In this document: piece by piece, positions 55,506 to 63,672 of the stretch
Position numbering within the stretch: position 1 is the stretch's first letter
Layout: each line of letters opens with the position of its first letter
Virus record (IMG/VR): IMGVR_UViG_3300033996_000957
Span: 1 to 64,000 of that record
Origin: a virus
Length of the DNA stretch: 64,000 nt
Direction: 5' to 3' (one strand)
Program-made: the position numbers and the translations under genes
Notes under the pieces: model-generated
What the model saw: the letters and a program-made list of their open reading frames with translations, nothing else
Databases searched by the model: none
What the model was told of the DNA's origin: nothing

Positions 55506-57593
55506 ATGTCGAAAATATATTCTCCAAAAATAGTAACAGATAGTTTAGTGATGTGTTTAGACGCATCACAAAATAAATCATATCCAACAACAGATTTGCC
55601 AGTCAAAGGCGGATTGGTTATGTGGATGGACGCATCTGATGATACTACATTTAGTTATAGTTCAGGTACAACTGTAAGTCAATGGAGAGATAAGAGTGGA
55701 TTTAATTATCATATGGTTCCAATATCTGCTGGACCAACAAGAAGCTCTTCTTTAAATTCTAGAAAAGTATTAACATTTACGACTTCACAAACCATAGGAA
55801 GTTTATCTTTTACTATGGAAACTTCAGCTAATACAGTTTTTGTTGTTAGTAGATACACATCGTCTTCATTAAACACGAATAGAGTTTTAACTGCTTATTA
55901 TAATAATTGGTTATTAGGTCATTGGGGATCGCAATTTAATAAATATTATGCTGAAGGATGGGTATATGGCGCAACAGATCCAGCAGATACTGTTTGGAGA
56001 ATGTATATGGGAGATTGGAGCGGGTCTTCAACAGATTTAGCAAATTTTTATAGCAATGGAACCGCATTGGCTACTGGAAGCACCGCAGCTTCAGCAGGGC
56101 CGAAAGGACTGGGAATTAATTATCAAAGTGGAGAACCAAGTGCTTGTGAAGCAGCAGAAATTATTGTTTTCAATAGAGTTCTAACAACCACAGAAAGAAG
56201 ATTAGTTCACACATATCTTGGTCAAAAATGGGGTATTTTTAATACAGATAGATGTGTATTTGATTTGAGTGGTAATGGTTTTGATTTTGTTTTTAATGGT
56301 GCAAATCCAAGATATAATGCTAAAACATTTGTTTCTAATTTTAATACCACTAGTCCTTTTGCGGTTAGTTCTTACGGAGGTCAAAATTTAACGAGTAATA
56401 TTTTAAATTTATTATATTCAGACCACACAATAGAAGTTGCATTTAACGCAAAAGGATTCAGAAGCGTTTATAGCTATGACAATACTCTTACGACACAAGA
56501 TGGGCAATCCATAGTTATATGGACAGGACGACATAGTGGATTGCGTGTGTATCAGAATACAATTATTTATGAATATTGGAATACTCAGTCTAGTACTGTG
56601 GGTATAAGCGTTAGTATTTCAAGTTATATAGATAAAATAATATACATTACTGCTACTAGAACTGGAGATGTATTGCGTCTTTATATAAATGGTGTTTTAC
56701 TTTCTGGACCTACTACTGTAGCCGCTACAACTTCACCAGTATCTTATAGTCAAATAAATATTGGAGCCGCATATCAAGGAAATCCGACAACTCAAGGATA
56801 TATTTGGGCTGGACAACATGAATATCATTTATTAAGAATGTACGGTAGACGATTAAGTGATAGTGAAGTTGCTTCAAATTATCAAGCATTCAAAGCTAGA
56901 TTTGATAATAATATTGTTAGATTTGGATTAGTTATGGAACTTGATGCAGGTAATCCATATAGTTATGCGGGGGCTGGAACAACTTGGTACGATGTTAGTG
57001 GAAATAGCAATAGTGGAACATTAACAAATGGTCCGACTTATAACTCTGATGCAGGTGGAAATATAGTATTTGATGGCAGCAATGATTATGTATCAATACC
57101 AAGCGCCGCTTCTATTAAAAATACTTCTAATTTGTCTTTAGAAGGATGGGTATTCATTAGTTCTGCTATGAGTTACTATGGTGGTATTATAGGGAAAGGA
57201 ATATCAGATTCCCAAGAAGAGTATTGTTTATTAGTCAATTCGGCGAACTCTAAAGTTTATATGGACGTTGGAGCTGGCGGAGGTCCATACACAGACGCTA
57301 CTTATTCTTTCTCCTTGAATACTTGGTATCATATAATAGGCACTCACGAAAGGGTAGCGGGATCTTCTACAATAAAAATATATGTAAATGGCTCTCTTCT
57401 ATCAAGTACTACTGTAAATCCAACAAGTGCGGTTAATGATAACACAACAAATGTAAGTATTGGTTCAAGATATGATGGAGGGACTTCTGTATGGAATGGA
57501 AAAATAGCAACAGCAAGAATTTACACTAGAACATTATCTGCTGCTGAAGTTTTGCAAAATTACAACGCTACAAAAGGAAGATTCGGATTATAA
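55506..57593 (+). CDS. LamG-like tail protein 3 with three beta domains
   Basis: 695 residues. It has three consecutive jelly-roll-like domains: about 38-245 (GGLVMWMDASDDTTFSYSSG), about 250-470 and about 478-695. The last two end in ...EVASNYQAFKARF and ...EVLQNYNATKGRFGL. The middle boundary RFGLVMELDAGNPYSYAG repeats the N-terminal LNLDAGNKKSY-like start, so the gene looks like a fusion of two LamG-type genes. It is likely a glycan-binding adhesin. Confidence 0.75.
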   Translation: MSKIYSPKIVTDSLVMCLDASQNKSYPTTDLPVKGGLVMWMDASDDTTFSYSSGTTVSQWRDKSGFNYHMVPISAGPTRSSSLNSRKVLTFTTSQTIGSLSFTMETSANTVFVVSRYTSSSLNTNRVLTAYYNNWLLGHWGSQFNKYYAEGWVYGATDPADTVWRMYMGDWSGSSTDLANFYSNGTALATGSTAASAGPKGLGINYQSGEPSACEAAEIIVFNRVLTTTERRLVHTYLGQKWGIFNTDRCVFDLSGNGFDFVFNGANPRYNAKTFVSNFNTTSPFAVSSYGGQNLTSNILNLLYSDHTIEVAFNAKGFRSVYSYDNTLTTQDGQSIVIWTGRHSGLRVYQNTIIYEYWNTQSSTVGISVSISSYIDKIIYITATRTGDVLRLYINGVLLSGPTTVAATTSPVSYSQINIGAAYQGNPTTQGYIWAGQHEYHLLRMYGRRLSDSEVASNYQAFKARFDNNIVRFGLVMELDAGNPYSYAGAGTTWYDVSGNSNSGTLTNGPTYNSDAGGNIVFDGSNDYVSIPSAASIKNTSNLSLEGWVFISSAMSYYGGIIGKGISDSQEEYCLLVNSANSKVYMDVGAGGGPYTDATYSFSLNTWYHIIGTHERVAGSSTIKIYVNGSLLSSTTVNPTSAVNDNTTNVSIGSRYDGGTSVWNGKIATARIYTRTLSAAEVLQNYNATKGRFGL

Positions 57594-57610
57594 AGTGTAA
57601 AAAATATTAG
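57594..57610 (+). promoter_or_regulatory. Candidate late promoter
   Basis: AGTGTAAAAAATATTAG right after the LamG-3 stop. ATG 57641 follows after a 30-base leader. Confidence 0.5.
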
Positions 57611-57640
57611 AATAACTTAATTTTAGATTAAAATAAGAAA

Positions 57641-58468
57641 ATGAATACAATATTTATCCCCGTTTATCCAAAGCCATCTGGCGCAAATGTGACAGAACTT
57701 TGTGTTGATTTTAATGCATTTGATCCTCATGAAGGAATAAGATTTTCAGTTGTAATGAAAAATCCAGCAGGTCTAGTTTTAGATAAAACTTTTACTAATC
57801 TTGCAGGAGACGACTGGCAAGACTGGCCACCTGAGCAAACTGCTACAGCCGATTATGATTATGTAAAGAATGTGGTATTAGAAAATTTAGGATACACTCA
57901 AGCTATTGCTCCATTTATTACTTCTCAACCAGTAGATCAAAAAGTTCTAGATGGACAAGCTGCTGAATTTTCCGTAGTGGCAAGCGGTGATTCTCCATTA
58001 AGTTATCAATGGGTTAAAAATGGATCAGATGTCGAAGGAGCGACTTCTTCAATTTATTCTATACCAACTGTTGGAACTGGAGATTTGGGTTCTTATAATG
58101 TTAAGATCAACAATCCAGCAGGTTCAATTACTAGCTCTAACGCTTCATTGAATTTATTCCAAGCTCCAGTAATTACATCTCAGCCTCAAAATCTTGACTT
58201 GATGGTCAGTGGGGTTGGCTACTTGAACGTGGGAGTTATGGGAGATCAGCCATTTGCTTTCCAATGGGATAAAAATGGTGAGATTATTCTAGCTGCCACT
58301 GGAAGTGCTTTTGAAATTACGAATGCTCAAATCTCTGATTCTGGAAATTACTCTGTAACAGTTAGCAATGTTGCTGGATCTGTAAAGAGTGATCTTGCTA
58401 TCGTAACTGTAAATGAGCCAACTCCTCCACCTCCTCCTCCACCAGTTCCAACTGGAGATAATGCTTAA
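57641..58468 (+). CDS. Virion protein with two Ig-like domains
   Basis: 275 residues. The N-terminal ~85 residues are unrecognised. Two Ig-like domains follow: about 88-176 (ITSQPVDQKVLDGQAAEFSV, PLSYQWVKNGSDVEGATSS) and about 178-262 (ITSQPQNLDLMVSGVGYLNV, FAFQWDKNGEI, DSGNYSVTVSNVAGSV). It ends in a Pro-rich tail. Ig-like domains on phage particles usually bind cell-surface glycans weakly. This subtype is very common in Verrucomicrobia and Planctomycetes. Confidence 0.78.
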   Translation: MNTIFIPVYPKPSGANVTELCVDFNAFDPHEGIRFSVVMKNPAGLVLDKTFTNLAGDDWQDWPPEQTATADYDYVKNVVLENLGYTQAIAPFITSQPVDQKVLDGQAAEFSVVASGDSPLSYQWVKNGSDVEGATSSIYSIPTVGTGDLGSYNVKINNPAGSITSSNASLNLFQAPVITSQPQNLDLMVSGVGYLNVGVMGDQPFAFQWDKNGEIILAATGSAFEITNAQISDSGNYSVTVSNVAGSVKSDLAIVTVNEPTPPPPPPPVPTGDNA

Positions 58469-58488
58469 TTTTTAAAATATCTCTTCTC

Positions 58489-58511
58489 AAGCCCCGAAAG
58501 GGGCTTTTTTT
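58489..58511 (+). terminator. Rho-independent terminator
   Basis: AAGCCCC, loop GAAA, GGGGCTT and a T-run. Confidence 0.88.
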
Positions 58512-58522
58512 GTGTAATAATG
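58511..58522 (+). promoter_or_regulatory. Late-promoter-like site
   Basis: TGTGTAATAATG follows the terminator and overlaps the first ATG (58520), so the functional start may be the next ATG at 58526. Confidence 0.35.
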
Positions 58523-58900
58523 TGTATGAATTTAACAGGTACACAAGGAAACTCTTTTTATAAGAGACTTGTTGCCCGTGACTCTGATGGAGTTGTTATA
58601 AACTTATCAGGCTTCACGGCTTCTGGCTATGTAAGGGCAAGTTATGGGGCAGGATATACAAATGACGATGTATATGTGCCCAATTCTGGTATTTTATTAA
58701 ACTTAAAACCACAAATCATATCAGGAGCCGCAGGAGAAAGCTTTGTTAGTGGATATATCGATATCAGCATTGGCAGAACAGGAATGGCGGCTTTACCTTG
58801 CAGTTACTTACTATACGATGTTCAAGTTTTCTCGGGAGAAGATTATGCTCGTACTATTGAAGGCGGTTATTTTATAATTAATCCAGAAATAACATACTAA
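58520..58900 (+). CDS. Beta-rich neck or baseplate-type protein
   Basis: 126 residues: GTQGNSFYKRLVARDSDGVV, then INLSGFTASGYVRASYGAGY. This resembles the N-terminal beta domain of phage proteins that begin with G-x-s-F...D-G-x-x-x-nLsG-y, often in neck or fibre-attachment proteins. The start is either 58520 or the ATG two codons later, at 58526. It heads a run of connector genes. Confidence 0.6.
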   Translation: MCMNLTGTQGNSFYKRLVARDSDGVVINLSGFTASGYVRASYGAGYTNDDVYVPNSGILLNLKPQIISGAAGESFVSGYIDISIGRTGMAALPCSYLLYDVQVFSGEDYARTIEGGYFIINPEITY

Positions 58901-58901
58901 T

Positions 58902-59396
58902 ATGAAAATTGTAGACATGGCTCAAGAAATATATTTCGAATTAGGTCAACCAAGTGATCTATCAGTACCAGCTATTAGTTATTGGCTTAGGAGCAATATA
59001 GGTATTCTTAATAATAAGCTGAACAAAGATATTGTTATTGATGACAATACTTTGGAGCTTGTGCCTAATTTGGGCGAAACAGAGAAGTCTATTTATAAAA
59101 AAATCTACGAATGTTATTTCTATGACTTAAAAGTCAAGCAAACTTTAAATGCAATAAATGGAGATAGTTTGTTGGAAGTTACAGACGGCGGTGGAACTGT
59201 CCGTAGGATTAATAAAAATGAAACCAGCAAAATATACTTAGAAGCTAAGAAAAATATGCTTAATGAATTAACTATGATGATTAATGATTATAATATCAAC
59301 GACGTTGGTCCTTTGCAAGTTGCTGGCGACGATACTGTGGCTGGATCTTATATTACCGATAAGTATTATTCAATCAGACCATTTAATAGAATCTAA
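58902..59396 (+). CDS. Head-tail connector protein (putative)
   Basis: 164 residues, mostly helical: MAQEIYFELGQPSDLSVPAI, then SYWLRSNIGILNNKLNKDIV. Similar proteins occur next to neck genes in large phages and look like head-completion adaptors that dock on the portal. The run of four short genes here, each overlapping or adjoining the next, has the usual connector-cluster layout. Confidence 0.6.
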   Translation: MKIVDMAQEIYFELGQPSDLSVPAISYWLRSNIGILNNKLNKDIVIDDNTLELVPNLGETEKSIYKKIYECYFYDLKVKQTLNAINGDSLLEVTDGGGTVRRINKNETSKIYLEAKKNMLNELTMMINDYNINDVGPLQVAGDDTVAGSYITDKYYSIRPFNRI

Positions 59397-59398
59397 TT

Positions 59399-59839
59399 AT
59401 GGCATCTTTACTAACAGACGCACAAAGACTTAGCTTTGGATCAAATTACAATGATCTTTTTGATACATTGTCTAGGGATATTGTCGTTTACAAAGAGCCT
59501 ATTAAAAATATAACTTCTGTTAATGAAACTCCTGTATTTGGTTATCCTACAGATCAATTGCCTGATAGTGTAACTTATACACCAGTCTCTGGAGTTTACA
59601 AAGCTAGAATATTTTATGGTAGCCCAGATGAAGATATTGTATCTTTAAATTCTGAGATTAAAAATCCTAATACTACTGCAAGAATAAGAGTCCGTTTAGA
59701 GGCTAAAGATTACATTGAAAATGGCAAAACAGAAAGAATAACTTTTGACAATAAATCTTGGAATGTGCAATATGGTTTTGTAGTTAAAAGATACATTGAT
59801 GAACCTTATTATGAGTACATGATGAAGGAAATAATGTAA
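59399..59839 (+). CDS. Neck protein (putative head closure)
   Basis: 146 residues with a short helical start and a strand-rich body (YKARIFYGSPDEDIVSLNSE and TARIRVRLEAKDYIENGKTE). It fits a head-closure protein by size and order, but there is no diagnostic motif. Its stop overlaps the next ATG. Confidence 0.55.
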   Translation: MASLLTDAQRLSFGSNYNDLFDTLSRDIVVYKEPIKNITSVNETPVFGYPTDQLPDSVTYTPVSGVYKARIFYGSPDEDIVSLNSEIKNPNTTARIRVRLEAKDYIENGKTERITFDNKSWNVQYGFVVKRYIDEPYYEYMMKEIM

Positions 59840-60450
59840 TGGCCACAATAAATAAAGCAGTTTTAAATAGAGAAGTTAAAAAACTTCTTTTCAGTAAAGA
59901 TGTTCAAAATTTAGCTTATCAAAGAGCTGAAAAAGAATTTCAAAAAATTAAAGGCCAAACACTAAAAGAATTTGATCAGCATCCAGTTACTGTCGAATTA
60001 GAAATGGGAGTTGAAGGAAAGAACGTGTCAAAAACATTGCCCGGAACTAAACCTGACTCTAATTTATTTACATTTATTGGATTCGATCAAGATTCTAAGC
60101 CTACACAAGAGGTAAGACAAATTTTAGAAGAAGAAATATTATTAAATAGAATTCCAAAAACAAAAACAATAGAAACAGGCGTTCAATTCGAATTCTCTGT
60201 TTCAGTTCCTACTTTAAAATCAATAGAGCAAAAAACTCCATTGCCTTGGGAAACAGGAAGAAGCTGGGTTAGAGGAATTGAAAGAGGTATTTCTGGATTG
60301 GGATATTACTTGTCTGGAAAATTCAAATCTCCTGAACCTAGCCGATCTGGAGGCGGTATTCAGTCAGATGACAAAGTTAGATCAGGCTCTTTCTCTACTG
60401 TAAAATACTTAAGTACAATACTAAAAAATCTAAAGGATAAACTTAAATAA
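59839..60450 (+). CDS. Neck or tail-completion protein (putative)
   Basis: 203 residues. The helical N-terminus (AVLNREVKKLLFSKDVQNLA) is followed by FDQHPVTVELEMGVEGKNVS and NLFTFIGFDQ. The HPVT-E-x-x-G and LF-FIGF pattern is familiar from conserved neck-region proteins of large phages. It overlaps both neighbours by one or more bases. Confidence 0.6.
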   Translation: MATINKAVLNREVKKLLFSKDVQNLAYQRAEKEFQKIKGQTLKEFDQHPVTVELEMGVEGKNVSKTLPGTKPDSNLFTFIGFDQDSKPTQEVRQILEEEILLNRIPKTKTIETGVQFEFSVSVPTLKSIEQKTPLPWETGRSWVRGIERGISGLGYYLSGKFKSPEPSRSGGGIQSDDKVRSGSFSTVKYLSTILKNLKDKLK

Positions 60451-61298
60451 TGAAACCGCAATTTGACAACCAAATATCTTCATCGTTTTTAATGTGGTTT
60501 GATCACACTCTGTTATCCAAGGGTGAGGCTTACTATAACGTAACTACTACATTTCCTGCCAATTCTTCTTATGTGAATGGTTTCTATGCTTATAACGGAC
60601 CTTACAAAGGATTGGTTTATGATTCTTCAATTGCTGGAGCGACAGTAATGACAGGGGTTAGCATAAATGGCACGAATTATAATTTAGGTCAAAGCCCTCT
60701 AAGCGGTATAAATTATTCAGAAGGCCAGATTTATTTAAGTTCTGGATCTCTTAGCGTTTCTGGAACTTATTCAGTTAAAGAATTTAACGTGTTAATGACA
60801 TCTCAGCCAGAAGAGGTATTGTTATTCGAAACTCAATATGTTAGAAGAAACAAAACCCCTGCTGGATCTTTGAAAGATTCTTTAAAAGAAAATACAATAA
60901 CTTATCCTGTAATTTTCATTAAAAACAATGGAAGCACAAACGATCCTTGGGCTTTTGGAGGCACAGACGAAACGAGAGTAGACTTTAGAGCTATTGTTAT
61001 TGCTGATTCACAATATACATTAGATGCGGTTTGTTCATTATTTAGAGATAGAAATTATGATAATGTTCCTCTAATTGATCCAACATACAATCCATTTAAT
61101 GTTTTAGGCAGCTTTAAGAGTGGGGTAGTTTTTAATTATAATAAGATTACAAGCGGCAAAGACTACTGCATGATAGATAGAGTTTCCGTATCAAAGGTCG
61201 CGGGTGTAAGAGACAGGGAGAATAACATCAATCCCGGTTCTTATTATGGGCTGATTGATTTTGAGTTAGTTAAATTCAGAGAGCCAAGACAAACATAA
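60450..61298 (+). CDS. Tail-terminator-like or neck protein (putative)
   Basis: 282 residues starting MKPQFDNQISSSFLMWFDHT, with a strand-rich middle and C-terminal FNVLGSFKSGVVFNYNKITS. It directly precedes the tail-tube-like gene, a usual place for tail completion proteins. No motif proves the function. Confidence 0.55.
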   Translation: MKPQFDNQISSSFLMWFDHTLLSKGEAYYNVTTTFPANSSYVNGFYAYNGPYKGLVYDSSIAGATVMTGVSINGTNYNLGQSPLSGINYSEGQIYLSSGSLSVSGTYSVKEFNVLMTSQPEEVLLFETQYVRRNKTPAGSLKDSLKENTITYPVIFIKNNGSTNDPWAFGGTDETRVDFRAIVIADSQYTLDAVCSLFRDRNYDNVPLIDPTYNPFNVLGSFKSGVVFNYNKITSGKDYCMIDRVSVSKVAGVRDRENNINPGSYYGLIDFELVKFREPRQT

Positions 61299-61302
61299 AA
61301 AT

Positions 61303-61374
61303 ATGGCGAGGAATATAATAATTTCTCAAAATACAATAAAAAATGTAATAATAAAAAGAAATTTAAAGGATTAA
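61303..61374 (+). CDS. Tiny basic peptide
   Basis: A 23-residue frame (MARNIIISQNTIKNVIIKRN...) 4 bases after the previous stop and 4 before the next ATG. Its start resembles the MPRNRVIYQSEAL start of the next gene. It could be a remnant of a duplicated start. Confidence 0.3.
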   Translation: MARNIIISQNTIKNVIIKRNLKD

Positions 61375-61378
61375 AAAT

Positions 61379-62563
61379 ATGCCAAGAAATCGTGTAATTT
61401 ACCAATCAGAAGCTCTATTCAATACAAAAGATACTGTTGATGTATCTGCTTCTACGCCACCACAAACTGGGGCTTTATATATTAACCAGTTTTCTCGCGT
61501 TCAATCTTGTAATTATAATTTCAATATTACAAGAAGAGACGTTAACCAATTCGGCAATCTAGCCGCTATTGATCGTATTATTCTAGAACAGCCTACTGTA
61601 GGAGTTGATTTTACTTACTTGCTAACAGACATGGCTAATGAAAAAAATCTTGGTTTTTCAGTTATCGATGCAGGAATCACTGGTATTGTCAATATAACTA
61701 GTGCCGCTGCTACTCAATCTTGTTTATCTGGAATTCTTACTAGTGGATTTGTTAATACAAAGAACTATTTCATTAGAACTGTTAGTGAAGGAAATGACGC
61801 TTCTTCTTTTGCTAGTGATACAACTGCAAATAACTCAGTTGGAAGCACTATTGGACTAGGCAATGGCTTCTTAACTAATTATTCAATTAATGCTGCCGTA
61901 GGAGATTTCCCAACTACTTCTGTTAGCTTGGAATGCTTAAATATGAATTTCAGCAATGGAAATTCAGGTGCTGCTCCCGGTGTTACTGCTGCTGGAAATA
62001 TTGCTGGAGGAAATTTCGTTCTTCCTCAAGCTACTGGTAATCCAAATGGCGAAAACGCTCTTGGAAAAGTCGCTGCTCTCAGACACGGAGATATTTCTTT
62101 CTCTTTAACAAAGACTCAAGGTCAGTCTTATGGTGGTACAGATTTAACTACCTCTGCCGCTATTCAAAACTTCTCCATCTCAATGGGTCTAAACAGAACT
62201 CCATTGCAAAAGATCGGAAGCAGATATGCTTATTCAAGAGAAATTGATTTCCCAGTTACTGTAACCCTTTCTGTTACAGCTTTAGTGCAAGATCTTACTA
62301 CTGGTAACTTGGTTGATTTAGTAAATACAGACGGTATTTATGATGCAGTTATTACTCTCGCTGCTCCTGCTGTCGCTAATACAGATTTAATCGCCAGCGA
62401 AGGAGTTGGTTACGTTCTAAAGAGACTTAACTTGGATTCACAAGACTTCTCTTCTTCAATCGGAGCCAACAAGCAAGTTACATTAAACTTCTCTACTCAA
62501 GTCGGTTCTCCTCAACAAAATGATAGAGGACTATTCATGCTTGAGACCTTGCCTCTCCACTAA
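61379..62563 (+). CDS. Tail-tube-like protein (putative major tail protein)
   Basis: 394 residues starting MPRNRVIYQSEALF. The block VQSCNYNFNITRRDVNQFGN, then LAAIDRIILEQPTVGVDFTY is a recurring signature in tail proteins of large phages. Codon use is strongly biased to favoured codons, as in the capsid gene, so it is abundant and a good tail-tube candidate. It is a paralogue of the 29050 gene. A Shine-Dalgarno-like AAAGGA lies upstream and a terminator follows. Confidence 0.68.
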   Translation: MPRNRVIYQSEALFNTKDTVDVSASTPPQTGALYINQFSRVQSCNYNFNITRRDVNQFGNLAAIDRIILEQPTVGVDFTYLLTDMANEKNLGFSVIDAGITGIVNITSAAATQSCLSGILTSGFVNTKNYFIRTVSEGNDASSFASDTTANNSVGSTIGLGNGFLTNYSINAAVGDFPTTSVSLECLNMNFSNGNSGAAPGVTAAGNIAGGNFVLPQATGNPNGENALGKVAALRHGDISFSLTKTQGQSYGGTDLTTSAAIQNFSISMGLNRTPLQKIGSRYAYSREIDFPVTVTLSVTALVQDLTTGNLVDLVNTDGIYDAVITLAAPAVANTDLIASEGVGYVLKRLNLDSQDFSSSIGANKQVTLNFSTQVGSPQQNDRGLFMLETLPLH

Positions 62564-62582
62564 TTAAATAAATATCAACTTC

Positions 62583-62613
62583 AAAGCCCCAGCCTAAAAA
62601 CTGGGGCTTTTTT
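62583..62613 (+). terminator. Rho-independent terminator
   Basis: AAAGCCCCAG (62583-62592) pairs with CTGGGGCTTT (62601-62610), then T-rich sequence. Confidence 0.9.
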
Positions 62614-62622
62614 GTTTTTGTG

Positions 62623-62640
62623 TGTGTAAAGATTATTAGG
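62623..62640 (+). promoter_or_regulatory. Candidate late promoter
   Basis: TGTGTAAAGATTATTAGG between the terminator and the ATG at 62662. Confidence 0.5.
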
Positions 62641-62661
62641 CAAAGGCATTTCAAAGGTATT

Positions 62662-62880
62662 ATGGCTATGGATATAAAAATGAAAGAGTTCATCCTCTTT
62701 CAAAATCGGCGCAAAGTTATTAATCTATATAAAAACTTTTTAATCTTACTTGAAGATTTAAAAGAAGATGGTTATAATATATCTGAAGATAAGTACCAAA
62801 GATTAAGAAAAAAAGTTCTTGATTCTGGTAATGATGCTATTAGACAGTTTGAAGAAGAGCTAAACAATATAGATTTATAA
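62662..62880 (+). CDS. Small helical protein (putative tail assembly)
   Basis: 72 residues, helical and charged (MKEFILFQNRRKVINLYKNF). A GTG at 62620 would extend the frame through the promoter-like motif, so I prefer the ATG at 62662. It overlaps the next gene by one base. Position between tube and tape-measure region suggests a tail assembly factor. Confidence 0.5.
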   Translation: MAMDIKMKEFILFQNRRKVINLYKNFLILLEDLKEDGYNISEDKYQRLRKKVLDSGNDAIRQFEEELNNIDL

Positions 62881-63620
62881 TGAAAACAATATACGAATTT
62901 GCAGTAAATAAAGAGGGTATTGTAAAAGAAACAGAAGAGTCTGTAAATGAAGCTGGACAAAAGGTTACGATTACCAAAGATGTAGTAACTCAAATCCCTC
63001 ATAATTATTTTATCAAGAAGCCAACAAGAGCTTTATTTGATGAAGCTGAGTTATTTTATGGAGTTAAGCTCTCTGAAGGCGTTAAAGCTGGACTGCTTAC
63101 TCGTACACTCCTAAATAAGAGATATGTTGATGACGGCGGAATCTTAGCAGACAAGACTAAGAGCGCAGAGGCAGATGCCTATAAGGATCTATATGATACT
63201 CAAAATGAGCTACAAAGACTTGTCGCTTTAGAGGAGAAAGATCGGCCAGAATATTTTGTAACTAAGAAGGAAGAACTAGAAACCAAAATTACTGTAATTA
63301 AAAGCTCTCTAACTGAATTAGAGATGCAAAAAGAATCCTTGTTTGATAATACCGCAGAGACGAGGGCGCGTAATAAGGTAATTACTTGGTGGATATTATT
63401 TTTGTCATACTATGAGAAAAACGGGGAGAAACTGCCATTCTTTGGCGAAGGAGATTATGAAGCCCGAATGAACAGGTATGACGAAATTTTTGAATCGGAA
63501 GACCCTCATTTAACTAAAGCAGCTAACGCTTTTATTTATTTTATTAGCTTCTGGTATGTTGGAAGAGCAAATACTAGAGAAGACTTCGATTTACTAAAAC
63601 TAGAGCAAAAGATTTTCTGA
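62880..63620 (+). CDS. Putative tail assembly chaperone-like protein
   Basis: 246 residues. The N-terminal third is strand-like (MKTIYEFAVNKEGIVKETEE) and the middle a coiled coil (LYDTQNELQRLVALEEKDRP). The helical C-terminus has TWWILFLSYYEKNGEKLPFF. It follows the tube gene and precedes the probable tape-measure region, the usual place of tail chaperones. I see no slippery frameshift site. Confidence 0.5.
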   Translation: MKTIYEFAVNKEGIVKETEESVNEAGQKVTITKDVVTQIPHNYFIKKPTRALFDEAELFYGVKLSEGVKAGLLTRTLLNKRYVDDGGILADKTKSAEADAYKDLYDTQNELQRLVALEEKDRPEYFVTKKEELETKITVIKSSLTELEMQKESLFDNTAETRARNKVITWWILFLSYYEKNGEKLPFFGEGDYEARMNRYDEIFESEDPHLTKAANAFIYFISFWYVGRANTREDFDLLKLEQKIF

Positions 63621-63641
63621 TTTCTTGCAAAAATTAATCCT

Positions 63642-63667
63642 AGCCCCTGCGAAAGCGGGGGCTTTTT
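63642..63667 (+). terminator. Rho-independent terminator
   Basis: AGCCCCTGC (63642-63650), loop GAAA, GCGGGGGCT (63655-63663), then T-run. Confidence 0.9.
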
Positions 63668-63672
63668 AGTAT

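Noticed and set aside
62620-62661. GTG start at 62620 for the small gene before the putative chaperone
   Set aside because: It would translate the candidate late promoter and start only a few bases after a terminator. The ATG at 62662 is more likely.
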